Assembly (NCBI GenBank): GCA_019419585.1
Contig: DXZQ01000001.1
Location: 62,001 to 126,000, forward strand
DNA: 64,000 bases
Source of the DNA: Collinsella sp.
GTDB lineage: Bacteria; Actinomycetota; Coriobacteriia; Coriobacteriales; Coriobacteriaceae
Direction: 5' to 3'
The notes beneath the pieces are model-generated. The model saw only the letters and a program-made list of their open reading frames with translations, was not told the origin of the DNA and made no database searches. Shown in pieces: positions 9,056 through 17,522 of this stretch (the stretch's first letter is position 1; every line of letters begins with the position of its first letter). A program made the position numbers and the translations under genes.

Positions 9056-9091
9056 AAAAAGACGGCCCTCCAAACGGAGCAGCCGTCTTTT
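9056..9091 (-). terminator. Intrinsic terminator for purH
   Basis: GACGGC (9061-9066) pairs with GCCGTC (9082-9087), with flanking A5/T4 extending the stem; on the minus strand a T run follows. It is 30 bp past the purH stop. Confidence 0.85.
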
Positions 9092-9120
9092 GCAGAGATT
9101 ATTTTGTCCCAAGGCGGAAC

Positions 9121-10728
9121 TTAGTGGCGGAAGTGGCGAGCGCCCGTAAACACCATAGCAATATTGTGCTCATTGCAGGCCTGGATGCTCTCGTCGTCGC
9201 GCTTGGAGCCGCCGGGCTGGATGATGCAGGTCGCGCCGTGTGCAGCAAGCACGTCGACGTTGTCGCGGAACGGGAAGAACGCGTCGCTTGCACAGGCAAA
9301 GCCGCCCTTCTCCACGCCCTCGCGCTCGCAGAAGTCCTCGGCGCGCTCGCAAGCAAGCAGTGCAGAGTCAACGCGGTTGGGCTGACCCGGGCCCATGCCA
9401 ATGCCGGCCTTACCCTTGGAGACCAGGATGGCGTTGGACTTGACGCCCTTGCAGACCTTCCAGGCAAACTCGAGCTCGGCCATCTCGGCGTCGGTGGGCT
9501 TGCGGTCGGTGGGGAACGTAAAGGTCGCGGGATCCTCGGTCACGTGGTCGACTTCCTGCACCAGCATGCCGCCGTCGATGGAGCGCAGCTCCACCTGGGC
9601 GCCGTGGTCCACGCCGCCGGTGGCCAGCACGCGCAGGTTGGGGCGCTTGGCCATGCGCTCGAGCGCCTCGTCGGTGTAGCTCGGGGCGATGATAACCTCG
9701 ACGAACTGCTTGTTCTGATCGGCAAAGTGCTCGACCAGCTCATAGGGAACCTCGCGGTTGCAGGCAATGATGCCGCCGAAGGCGCTCTTGGGATCGCAGG
9801 CGAAGGCGCGGTCGTAAGCGGACGTAATGTCCTCGGCAACGGCGGAGCCGCAGGGGTTCTGGTGCTTGAGAATCACGCAGGCCGGCTCGTCGAACTCGCG
9901 GACCAGGTTCCAAGCGGCATCGGCATCCAGATAGTTGTTGTAGCTGAGCGGCTTGCCCTGGATCTGCTCGGAGCCAACGAGCGGGAACTGCGAGCTCGCG
10001 GTGTTCTCGCAGCCCTCGGCAAAGCGGTAGACCGTAGCCTTCTGCTGCGGGTTCTCGCCATAGCGCAGGTCGTCGACCTTCTCCAGCGAGATCTCGAGCT
10101 TGGCAGAGGTGTCCGCCACGTCGCTTGCCTGGGCGGCAAGCCAACGGGAGATAGCCGTGTCGTAGGCGGCGGTGGTCTGGTAGACCTTCACCTGCAGGCG
10201 ACGACGGGTGGAAAGCGTGGTGCAGCCACCGGTCTCGTGCATCTCGGCCAGGACGGCATCATAGTCGGCCGGGTCGGAAATGACGGTAACGCTCGTGGCG
10301 TTCTTGGCAGCAGAGCGCAGCATGGAGGGACCGCCGATGTCAATGTGCTCGATGGCGTCCGCGAAGGTGACCTCGGGATTGGCGACGGTCTTCTCGAACT
10401 CGTACAGGTTGACGACGACTAGATCGATCAGCTTAATGCCGTGCTGAGCGGCCTCCTGCATGTGCTGCTCGGAATCGCGGCGGGCCAGCAGCGCGCCGTG
10501 AACCTTGGGGTGCAGGGTCTTAACGCGGCCGTCCATCATCTCGGGATAGCCCGTGAACTCCTCGATGGGGGTTACGGGAACGCCCGCGTCCTCGATGGCA
10601 CGAGCCGTGCCGCCCGTAGAGATGATCTCGACGCCAAAGTCATCGACCAGCGTCCGTGCGAAATCGACGACGCCCGTCTTATCGGTAACCGAGATCAACG
10701 CGCGTGCGATCTTCACATCAGATCCCAT
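9121..10728 (-). CDS. purH: Bifunctional AICAR transformylase / IMP cyclohydrolase
   Basis: Catalyses the last two steps of de novo IMP synthesis: formylation of AICAR by 10-formyl-THF, then ring closure to IMP. The 535-residue length is normal. The N-terminal methylglyoxal-synthase-like cyclohydrolase domain has RALISVTDKTGVVDFA and GRVKTLHPKVHGALL; the transformylase domain has DDLRYGENPQQKA and the C-terminal GSKRDDESIQACNEHNIAM with the catalytic-region KH-type residues upstream (CVILKHQNPCG). AGGAGGACTGC precedes the ATG. It stands alone here, not in a pur cluster. Confidence 0.97.
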   Translation of the reverse strand: MGSDVKIARALISVTDKTGVVDFARTLVDDFGVEIISTGGTARAIEDAGVPVTPIEEFTGYPEMMDGRVKTLHPKVHGALLARRDSEQHMQEAAQHGIKLIDLVVVNLYEFEKTVANPEVTFADAIEHIDIGGPSMLRSAAKNATSVTVISDPADYDAVLAEMHETGGCTTLSTRRRLQVKVYQTTAAYDTAISRWLAAQASDVADTSAKLEISLEKVDDLRYGENPQQKATVYRFAEGCENTASSQFPLVGSEQIQGKPLSYNNYLDADAAWNLVREFDEPACVILKHQNPCGSAVAEDITSAYDRAFACDPKSAFGGIIACNREVPYELVEHFADQNKQFVEVIIAPSYTDEALERMAKRPNLRVLATGGVDHGAQVELRSIDGGMLVQEVDHVTEDPATFTFPTDRKPTDAEMAELEFAWKVCKGVKSNAILVSKGKAGIGMGPGQPNRVDSALLACERAEDFCEREGVEKGGFACASDAFFPFRDNVDVLAAHGATCIIQPGGSKRDDESIQACNEHNIAMVFTGARHFRH

Positions 10729-11005
10729 GCAGTCCTCCTGTCTGGTACGCCGCCGTGCTCTGTGAGTCGGTGATACGTCGATCTGCAGCGCTCGCGCAGC
10801 GGCATTGAAAATACTGATTTAATGTAGCGCATCGAGCGCATCGATGCACCCCGCAACGGGCGCATGTGCAGAAAAAGTTTGCACGCGGAGGGGATGGGCA
10901 CAGCACCGGGCACGGTGAGTTCATGGAACACAGGGGCACCATAATTTGATGCCAATGGCGTGGTAGAACTGTGCTCGATATGCATCCGCAAAAGAAAGAG
11001 GCACC

Positions 11006-11647
11006 ATGGTCTCGCGGGTTCTCTACCGACCGTTTGATACCGAAGACTTCGACGCCATCGCGCTGATTCTGCAGCAGCTTTGGCATAATAATTCGGATAA
11101 CGATGAGTACAACCGCCTTGAAGCCGCGTGCGACCTCGCCTATTGCCTTTCGTCATCGACGTTTTCGCAGGTTGCGGTGATTGACGGCGAGGCGCGCGGC
11201 ATTGCACTTGCACGCGCAGGACAGAACTCCGGCGTCACTATCAACGAGCATTGGATGGATACCGAACGCGCACTGCTATCGCAGATGCGTGAGCTGGAGC
11301 CTGATGCCTGCGCCGAGTATCTCTCGTTTGTGCGCGCAACCATCCGAACCAACAACCGTCTGCTCGAGAGCAGCCCGTTGCCGCACGACAACGAGGTCAC
11401 GCTGCTTGCCGTGGATCGCGACGTCCATGGCCTGGGCGTTGGCACGGTTCTGCTCGATGCCGCGGTCTCGCACTTGTCCTCGCTTGGAGCGACGAGGGCG
11501 CACCTGTACACCGACTCCAACTGCTCGTGGAAGTTCTACGAGCTGCACGGATTTAAGCGCACGGCCACGCACCGCGCCAACCGCGAAGAGCGCCGCCACG
11601 ACATGCCGCGCGAAAGCTTCCTCTACGAACTCGATCTAACAGCCTAA
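11006..11647 (+). CDS. GNAT-family N-acetyltransferase
   Basis: A 213-residue GCN5-related acetyltransferase. The acetyl-CoA-binding motif A is seen as VTLLAVDRDVHGLGVGTVLLDAAV, followed by the motif B strand ATRAHLYTDSNCSWKFYELHGF, so the substrate N-acetylation fold is complete. AGAGG precedes the ATG at 5 bases. Acceptor unknown. A short palindromic element lies 15 bp after the stop, between this gene and the convergent DUF2207 gene. Confidence 0.88.
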   Translation: MVSRVLYRPFDTEDFDAIALILQQLWHNNSDNDEYNRLEAACDLAYCLSSSTFSQVAVIDGEARGIALARAGQNSGVTINEHWMDTERALLSQMRELEPDACAEYLSFVRATIRTNNRLLESSPLPHDNEVTLLAVDRDVHGLGVGTVLLDAAVSHLSSLGATRAHLYTDSNCSWKFYELHGFKRTATHRANREERRHDMPRESFLYELDLTA

Positions 11648-11661
11648 ACCTGGCAGCCATA

Positions 11662-11694
11662 CCTAGTCATTTAGGAACGTTCCCAGTGACTAGT
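11662..11694. repeat. Short palindromic element (CTAGTCA...TGACTAG type)
   Basis: Arms CTAGTCA (11663-11669) and TGACTAG (11687-11693) enclose a second palindrome GGAACGTTCC. The arrangement TAGTC-(A/G)T-TTA(G/A)GAACGT-CCC is repeated in almost the same form between hisK and hisE (37068-37100). Confidence 0.75.
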
Positions 11695-11724
11695 CGTTGG
11701 GGACGGCCTTCGTAGGTAGCGCAT

Positions 11725-11771
11725 AAAAAGGGGATGGGCTTCCCCGACGGCTGTCGAGAAAAGCCCATCCC
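11725..11771 (-). terminator. Intrinsic terminator for the DUF2207 gene
   Basis: GGGATGGGCTT (11731-11741) pairs perfectly with AAGCCCATCCC (11761-11771); the minus strand continues with five T. It lies 15 bp past the DUF2207 stop. Confidence 0.88.
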
Positions 11772-11785
11772 ATGATTTACGACCG

Positions 11786-13729
11786 TTAGAACGTTCCGCC
11801 GCCGCCTCCGCCGACGCCGCCGCCTCCGCCGCCCGAGAAGCCGCCGCCACCGCCGCCGCTCGAGCTATCGGAACTCGAAGCCAGCTCACGGATGCTCTCG
11901 TGATACACGTCATCGAACGAATCGAGCGGGGACTGGTTTCCGTAATGATGGTAGTACCACCAGTAGCAGGGATAATTGTCGTAGAAACCGTCGGCCTCGC
12001 GCACCTCAGGAGGAACAGCCTCGGCCAGCTGTCGCAGCACTTCCTTGGAAACACCCAGTGCCACGCCCATCACCAGCAGCTTGTTCCACAGCACCAGATC
12101 GCCGGGGACGGCTTCCTTTAGACGCGTGAAGTCCTCGAGCCAATGCTTAAGTGCCTTGCAGCGAGCCGCCACCTCGGCGCCCTCCGGCGTAAAGCGGCGG
12201 AACGTAAGGCCCACACCGATACCCACCAGCACAATCGGCACCGAGATAACCGCGGCGGTAATGTTCGCCTGTGCGCCATCGGTAAAGAAGATGGATCCCA
12301 CGGGAACAAAGGCAATCAGGATACCAAGAACCAGGCAAAACACCATTGCAACAATGCCGTCCGAGGCAACGTACTCGCTATCGGCCAGCTTGCCCTTAAC
12401 GGTGTTCTGATAGTCCTCGAGCTTGTCGCCCACGGGTGTAGCGTGCTGCTTGACGTAGTGCTGCAGCTCGTCAAACGTGCGCGAGCGATCGCCGTTCTCG
12501 TCAGGCTTAGCACCGGCAAAGAAGACCTTGAGCACCATGTGGTCAATGCCCTTGGCCGACTTCCAGCCCGCATCACTCACCGTCACGCGATACGTCTGCT
12601 CTTCTTTTTCACGCCCCAACAGACCCTTCTTGGCCTTGGTCACGGTCGCCTGCTCCAGCTTGATCACACGGTCGTCAGTAAGCTTCATGAGCGTGGCGAT
12701 ATATGCCTGATCGGGCACCTCGTTCCAGCTCATGAGGGACGAAAGCACGGCGGGATGGTCGGCCGAAGGCACATCGCGGAAATATTCGTCCTGGAAAAGC
12801 GGCTTGGGCTTGCGCTTACGCAGCTTGAGCATAACGATTGTGCCGGTAAAGGCCACCGCCGCAACAACACTTAGCACGGCAAGTGCATTGGCAATCATGC
12901 GAGCGTGAGCGCGGCGGGCGTTAGCTTCGTCGGCCCATTCCTTCTCTTCGCTCAGAATCGTTGACATGCGCTCTTCGCCCGAAGCGGCAAGCTGCGGCAC
13001 CCAGTCGCTAGGGAAGGCGATGCGTGCCTCGGCGAATTCGCCCTGATGCACGCAGGGAATGGTATAGGTGACCATGGGCTCGTCCTCATCGAGCGACACG
13101 TCGCCCGTCAGCGGACCGTGGCCCCATGCGCGGAAGTTATCGCCTTTGACGGCCGCCGTCCCGGCAGCGGCATTTGCGAAGCGCACTTCCATCTCGACGT
13201 CATCGGAATCCGCGGACCAGCCGTCGCCGACGAATTTCCAGTAAAGCTCGGCGGTATCGGCCCAGTTCATGACCGCACCGGTCATGGTATAGCTCACGTA
13301 ATAGGTCGCGCTGTCGCCGCTCTCGTGGGGGCTGAACACCTTAATCCTTACGCCGTCACCGGCCTGCTCGACCGTGTAGACGCCAGAATCGCCCTTGTTC
13401 GCGCTATCGACTTTGTTAAACGCGGTGTCCTCTTCCTCGACACTCAGCACGTCAACGCCCGCCGTGCCGCCCTGCTGGTTGGTGCCCGTATTGATCTCCC
13501 AAAACACGCCGTTGATGTCGTCATCGAAATCAAACTGGCGCCCCTCGACAACGGTCAGCGATCCATCGGCCTCGACCGTGGCACTGATGTAGGTTTGGGT
13601 CATGGAATACCCGTCGGCACGTGCAACGGCGGGTAGCAACAGCAGCGCGCACGCGACGAGCGCGCAAATGGAAGCAAATCGCGCAAACGGGCAGCGCTGC
13701 CGACAGGTCTTGGCAACGGGGGCGTTCAT
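11786..13729 (-). CDS. DUF2207-domain predicted membrane protein with glycine-rich tail
   Basis: A 647-residue exported membrane protein. Its N-terminus is basic then hydrophobic (ASICALVACALLLLPAVARADG), a cleavable signal peptide of about 39 residues. The extracellular DUF2207 domain follows (YSMTQTYISATVEADGSLTVVE...), then a membrane segment near 285 and two more around 480-525, and a final Gly-rich tail of GGGG runs, as is usual for this family. I use the ATG at 13727-13729: AAAGGA lies 7 bases before it and it gives a proper signal peptide, unlike the ATG 12 codons earlier. Function is unknown; the family is widespread in Actinobacteria and Firmicutes. Confidence 0.9.
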   Translation of the reverse strand: MNAPVAKTCRQRCPFARFASICALVACALLLLPAVARADGYSMTQTYISATVEADGSLTVVEGRQFDFDDDINGVFWEINTGTNQQGGTAGVDVLSVEEEDTAFNKVDSANKGDSGVYTVEQAGDGVRIKVFSPHESGDSATYYVSYTMTGAVMNWADTAELYWKFVGDGWSADSDDVEMEVRFANAAAGTAAVKGDNFRAWGHGPLTGDVSLDEDEPMVTYTIPCVHQGEFAEARIAFPSDWVPQLAASGEERMSTILSEEKEWADEANARRAHARMIANALAVLSVVAAVAFTGTIVMLKLRKRKPKPLFQDEYFRDVPSADHPAVLSSLMSWNEVPDQAYIATLMKLTDDRVIKLEQATVTKAKKGLLGREKEEQTYRVTVSDAGWKSAKGIDHMVLKVFFAGAKPDENGDRSRTFDELQHYVKQHATPVGDKLEDYQNTVKGKLADSEYVASDGIVAMVFCLVLGILIAFVPVGSIFFTDGAQANITAAVISVPIVLVGIGVGLTFRRFTPEGAEVAARCKALKHWLEDFTRLKEAVPGDLVLWNKLLVMGVALGVSKEVLRQLAEAVPPEVREADGFYDNYPCYWWYYHHYGNQSPLDSFDDVYHESIRELASSSDSSSGGGGGGFSGGGGGGVGGGGGGTF

Positions 13730-13989
13730 AGGCACATCCTTTGTCTGTGATACCAGTAGCGTCATTGTCCCACGTTTGCGGGTTCATGTGACGAACATCT
13801 AGGTCAGCGGAGTATCAAACGGGACGAAAGTCACGCCCGCGGCCGGCACCTGGGGACGTTCCTTATCTGCCGGCAATCTGGGACACTCCTTGGCATAGCC
13901 CGCTCCGGCAATAGATACCACTTCATAGCTCCGTCACAGGTGTAGCGGCTTTGTGTGGGCGCGGCGTGAGCCGATTAAGCCGGCGAGCG

Positions 13990-14110
13990 AGGGGCATAAA
14001 GCAGTTGAGCGAAAACGGTTTGCCCCTTTGCCGTTCGCTTGAGGATCATGTCCCCCTTTTCCGCGGAAACCCCGGCAGTTGCGAAGAGCTGCCGGGGTTT
14101 CTGTCGTTTG
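13990..14110 (+). ncRNA. Candidate structured RNA / orphan hairpins in the DUF2207-gluQ gap
   Basis: The 13730-14238 gap has no convincing gene but contains two consecutive stems: AGCGAA..CGG with CCG-TTCGCT (about 14009-14039) and GAAACCCCGGCAG (14066-14078) with CTGCCGGGGTTTC (14089-14101), the latter followed by TGTCGTTT. GGGGCA (13991-13996) can alternatively pair with TGCCCC (14021-14026). No gene upstream on either strand needs a terminator here, so a small RNA on the plus strand is possible. The left part of the gap holds a CACCTGGGGACGTTCC motif shared with other hairpin sites. Confidence 0.35.
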
Positions 14111-14225
14111 AGGGGTTGGGCTGGCGGGTGGCGATCGAGCTGTCGAGCCGGTGGTCCGGCACGCGCAACGCGCGGCCTCGGCAACTTGCAGGCCACGGCA
14201 GCGTCTCCCCCACCGCACCCCGCGC

Positions 14226-14231
14226 TATACT
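14226..14231 (+). promoter_or_regulatory. -10 box TATACT implying a leaderless gluQ transcript
   Basis: TATACT ends 7 bases before the gluQ ATG, no Shine-Dalgarno sequence is present in between, and transcription would begin at or next to the start codon. Confidence 0.5.
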
Positions 14232-14238
14232 CGTCCGC

Positions 14239-15240
14239 ATGGATATCAACGCACGCAACATAGCAACACACGCCGCGGACGTACCAGCAACGGCAGCGCC
14301 CACCCCCGTCGTGGGCCGCTTTGCCCCGTCGCCCTCGGGCCGCATGCACCTGGGCAACGTGTTCAGCTGCCTGTGCGCGTGGCTTTCGGCCCGCAGCCAG
14401 GGCGGCAGCATCGTGCTGCGCATCGAGGACCTGGACGATCGCTGCAAGCGCCCGGAACTTGCCGCTCAACTGATTGACGATCTGACCTGGCTGGGGCTTG
14501 AGTGGGACGAAGGCCCCTACTACCAGCACGATCGCCTGGACTTGTACGAGGATGCCTTGCACCAGCTACAAGACGCCGGCCTCACCTATCCCTGCTTTTG
14601 CACGCGCGCCGAACTCCACACCGCGAGCGCGCCGCACGCGAGCGACGGCACGCCCATCTACCGCGGCGCCTGCCGAGGCCTTTCTGCCGAGGAGGTTGCC
14701 CGCCGCAGCATCCTGCGCGCTCCGGCCACGCGCCTGCGTGTGCCCGACGTCGACGACCTCGCCGGCGACGTAATCGAATTCGTGGACCGCACGTACGGAG
14801 CCCAATGCGAGGCACTCGCCACCGAGTGCGGCGACTTTTTGGTGCGCCGCAGCGACGGCGTTTTTGCCTACCAGCTAGCCGTGGTGGTCGACGACGCTGC
14901 CATGGGCGTCACCGAGATCGTACGCGGATGCGACCTGCTTGGTTCCACGCCACGCCAGATCTATCTGCAACATCTGCTGGGACTGCCCACACCGCGCTAC
15001 GCGCACATTCCGCTGCTCATGTCACCGGACGGCCGCCGCCTTTCCAAGCGCGACCGCGATCTGGACCTGGGCGAGCTACGCGCCCACTTTGGCGCGCCCG
15101 AAGCACTGCTGGGCTGGCTCGCCGGACAAACGGGCATCGCGCCGGACACCATGCCGCGCTCTGCCGAGCAACTGATCGAGCACTTTAGCTGGGATGTTAT
15201 CCGCGCGCACCGGGAAAACATCACCATAACGGCCGAGTAG
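14239..15240 (+). CDS. gluQ: Glutamyl-Q tRNA(Asp) synthetase
   Basis: A 333-residue truncated GluRS paralogue that charges glutamate onto the queuosine base of tRNA(Asp) rather than onto a tRNA end. The HIGH-type motif is SGRMHLGN (33-40), the KMSKS-type is RLSKRD, and the zinc site typical of GluQ is present (Cys119, Cys121, Tyr141, Cys145). There is no anticodon-binding domain. I choose the ATG at 14239 since the longer upstream frame is non-conserved and crosses a -10 box. The N-terminal 23 residues before VGRFAPSPSG are an extension. A KMSKS-proximal domain of ordinary length suggests full activity; the tRNA(Asp) queuosine pathway is not in the window. Confidence 0.92.
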   Translation: MDINARNIATHAADVPATAAPTPVVGRFAPSPSGRMHLGNVFSCLCAWLSARSQGGSIVLRIEDLDDRCKRPELAAQLIDDLTWLGLEWDEGPYYQHDRLDLYEDALHQLQDAGLTYPCFCTRAELHTASAPHASDGTPIYRGACRGLSAEEVARRSILRAPATRLRVPDVDDLAGDVIEFVDRTYGAQCEALATECGDFLVRRSDGVFAYQLAVVVDDAAMGVTEIVRGCDLLGSTPRQIYLQHLLGLPTPRYAHIPLLMSPDGRRLSKRDRDLDLGELRAHFGAPEALLGWLAGQTGIAPDTMPRSAEQLIEHFSWDVIRAHRENITITAE

Positions 15241-15255
15241 CCAAACGCCTTGCCA

Positions 15256-15981
15256 CTACGTAACATCCCAGGGCATAAGCTCGTCGCCCAGGCGAACGAT
15301 GCAGTCGTAGAGCACGGTGTGGCGCTCGGCCGGGTTGGCGTCGCGATGAAAATGGCCGTAATACCAGCGCTTGTAGTCCAAGCGATCTTCCAGCTCATCG
15401 AAAAACGCTGTAAGCCGATCAACCGCGGGGCAATTCCAGCCGGGCGCCGGATAGAGCGTGGACGAAAGCATGCGCGTGGAGCAAGTGTGGGTGATTACGT
15501 AGTCGACCTTCCAGCCCACGCCGTCGAGCTTTGTCCGTGCCTCCTCAAAGTTGCGCTCGTCCGGCAGCTCCTGCGGCCACCAGCTGGAATACGGAATGCG
15601 GTATTCCTTGTCAACACTCGTGGCACCGCCCATGGTGAAGATCGTTGAGCCATCGAGCTCAAAAACCTCGCCGCGCGTCAGGCGCCGTATGGGAGAGGTA
15701 TCCGACAGACGTTGCGTCAGCCCGCCGTGCCACAACTCCATGGGGCGCTCCGCCCAGTGATCGAAACGCTCGTGGTTACCGTCGACGAACAGCACGGTAT
15801 AGGGGCGCGACTCCAGCCAAGCGATGTCAGCACATTCCTCGGCAGAGAAATCCCACGGAAAGCCAAAGTCGCCCGCGATGATGAGATAGTCGTCGCTCGT
15901 CAAACTATCCCCAAGATCCCAGTCGCGCAGCTTTTGCATGTCGACGCCGCCGTGAATATCGCTCGTCACATAGACCGTCAT
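15256..15981 (-). CDS. Calcineurin-like metallophosphoesterase
   Basis: A 241-residue metal-dependent phosphoesterase with the five metal-binding blocks in order: SDIHGG (7-12), GDFGFPW, GNHERFD, TH(T)C and GHFHRD. The ATG at 15979-15981 puts the first block at the normal distance from the N-terminus; an upstream Met 12 codons earlier lacks conservation. Substrate unknown; neighbours give no hint. A second, unrelated metallophosphoesterase lies 1.5 kb downstream. Confidence 0.88.
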   Translation of the reverse strand: MTVYVTSDIHGGVDMQKLRDWDLGDSLTSDDYLIIAGDFGFPWDFSAEECADIAWLESRPYTVLFVDGNHERFDHWAERPMELWHGGLTQRLSDTSPIRRLTRGEVFELDGSTIFTMGGATSVDKEYRIPYSSWWPQELPDERNFEEARTKLDGVGWKVDYVITHTCSTRMLSSTLYPAPGWNCPAVDRLTAFFDELEDRLDYKRWYYGHFHRDANPAERHTVLYDCIVRLGDELMPWDVT

Positions 15982-16066
15982 CGGATCACCACTTCCCTGT
16001 AAGTCGCTAGCCCGCATTCTGCACGATCACTAAGCCAACCGTTCCAGCCCTTCCATCCCTTAGGGC

Positions 16067-16306
16067 TTACCCCTCGTTCTTCCATCCAAACGGGTCAAGC
16101 ACCCAAAAAACCAGATCGAGCGCGCCGCCGGTCATCATGGCGCCGGCAAGGGCCATGCAAATGTGTAGAGAGACGGCACTTCGGAGCACGTCGAACGGCC
16201 CCAGAACAGCCAGCAGCGCGACCGCTGCGCCGGCAAGGCACAGCACGAGGCACGGCCCCGCATCCTTGGCGCACTTCTTTGCGAGATGCTTGGTGTTATC
16301 ACTCAT
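16067..16306 (-). CDS. Small membrane protein of unknown function
   Basis: A 79-residue protein with a short basic/polar N-terminus (MSDNTKHLAKKCAKDAG), then two hydrophobic segments: PCLVLCLAGAAVALLAVL (about 18-35) and ISLHICMALAG-type region (about 46-66), ending FGWKNEG. AAGGAG lies 10 bases before the ATG. I do not recognise a family. It sits between a metallophosphoesterase gene and the large inverted-repeat element at 16472. Confidence 0.6.
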   Translation of the reverse strand: MSDNTKHLAKKCAKDAGPCLVLCLAGAAVALLAVLGPFDVLRSAVSLHICMALAGAMMTGGALDLVFWVLDPFGWKNEG

Positions 16307-16471
16307 CGATATCGAACTCCTTAGAGGGTCGCTGTTCGGGTACATGCCGCCGCAGCAGAGCAGGGCGGCAGGGTAAGTGTCACACGCCGTGCGGACATCA
16401 ATGGAGAAACAGCCTGCTCGACCAACCCTTGACGCCGTTTTACACCGGCACCCCATCCCCGCTGTCGAGGT

Positions 16472-16643
16472 CTAATACTTTTCCCGAGAAGTGAACGGCT
16501 GTTTTTGAACCCCTGAAACATCCGCATTTTTCGACGGCAAAATCGCAGGATTTCAGTACCGAAACCGCAGGAAACGGCACTCCTAAAGTGTCGATGCTTC
16601 GGGGGCCCGTTTTAGCTCGTTCACTTCTCGGGAAAAGTATTAG
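16472..16643. repeat. MITE-like element with perfect 26-bp terminal inverted repeats
   Basis: Left arm 16472-16497 (CTAATACTTTTCCCGAGAAG...) and right arm 16618-16643 are exact reverse complements over 26 bp, enclosing 120 bp with no gene. The interior contains partly complementary CGCA/TTTTC stretches. It occupies most of the 16307-16778 gap and lies directly upstream of an AT-rich orphan gene. The length and structure resemble a miniature inverted-repeat element or a large regulatory hairpin. Confidence 0.8.
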
Positions 16644-16738
16644 TCCTCGATTCTTTGCTGCCCCGAGGGTGCGCCGCTTCCTTCTCTGGAACCCTCACTA
16701 GCACTGGCGCCCCTAGCCGCTACGACCGCAGGCATGCC

Positions 16739-16744
16739 TATAAT
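16739..16744 (+). promoter_or_regulatory. -10 box TATAAT of the orphan gene at 16779
   Basis: Perfect TATAAT 34 bases before the ATG; AAAGGA (16765-16770) serves as ribosome site. A convincing -35 is not visible. Confidence 0.5.
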
Positions 16745-16778
16745 GAGGCATATTTCCCGATAAGAAAGGAATCCAGAT

Positions 16779-17510
16779 ATGAACGAAACCAAGCTCGCCG
16801 ATTTGAACAATATTCGGGACTTTTTCAACCGTGTCGACAGCGCGCGCAACAGCGTACCCCCGATCGAAAAGCCATATAGCGAACCAATAGGCGTCAAGGG
16901 CTTTGTCGCTCTGTGCAATAAACCTGAAAGCTGCACCAAGGACGATGCCTACAAGCTTGGTGAGACAGTGCTCACTCTAAATGGTCTTGATGAAGACAAA
17001 CTTAAGGGGATGGAAGCTGCTCTCAAAAACAATACATGGAATGCCTGGTGTGAAGATAATGGCATACATGCATCAGCAGATGACGCCACTTTCTACCTTG
17101 TGCTCAAGCGCCGCACCGACGATCAGCAGCACTATCATTTTTACTTCGATAAAGATACGGTTGCAGAAATCGATGCCTTTGATCCCTTTTTAATTAAAGG
17201 AAAGAATGGCGAACGATTTTTAAACCAACAATGGCACGTGCTCATTTCCTTCCTCGCGTACCTTGATGTCGCCCATGCCTTAAGCAACGAGCAGCACGAC
17301 TATCATTGCCTGTATCAGCATATTAAGGAGTGTGATAGGAACGACCTGAACGCGCTAGAACTACGGCTGCGCCATTCTTTCTCTAGCGACATTAAAATTC
17401 AACTCAAACCAAAAGATAAAGGATGGCAACCATATCCCTCTGGAGCGATGAACAAATGGCTTGAAGCAGTACTGCGTAAAGAAGCAATGCGTAAAGAAGC
17501 AGACAAATAA
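16779..17510 (+). CDS. Uncharacterised protein, 243 residues, AT-rich orphan
   Basis: I recognise no family. The protein is soluble, without signal peptide or membrane segments, with an acidic/aromatic centre (QQHYHFYFDKDTVAEIDAF) and a helical C-terminus ending in a repeated KEAMRKEA. Base composition is clearly lower in GC than its neighbours and codon choice includes many A/T-ending codons, suggesting recent acquisition. A TATAAT box and AAAGGA precede the ATG, so it is probably expressed. It is flanked upstream by a 26-bp inverted-repeat element and downstream by a convergent phosphatase gene. A cargo or accessory role is possible but unproven. Confidence 0.75.
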   Translation: MNETKLADLNNIRDFFNRVDSARNSVPPIEKPYSEPIGVKGFVALCNKPESCTKDDAYKLGETVLTLNGLDEDKLKGMEAALKNNTWNAWCEDNGIHASADDATFYLVLKRRTDDQQHYHFYFDKDTVAEIDAFDPFLIKGKNGERFLNQQWHVLISFLAYLDVAHALSNEQHDYHCLYQHIKECDRNDLNALELRLRHSFSSDIKIQLKPKDKGWQPYPSGAMNKWLEAVLRKEAMRKEADK

Positions 17511-17522
17511 TCGCCCGCCAAC

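Noticed and set aside
11674..11683. GGAACGTTCC as a LexA or similar operator
   Set aside because: It lies between two convergent gene ends and is the centre of a repeated hairpin, not a promoter.
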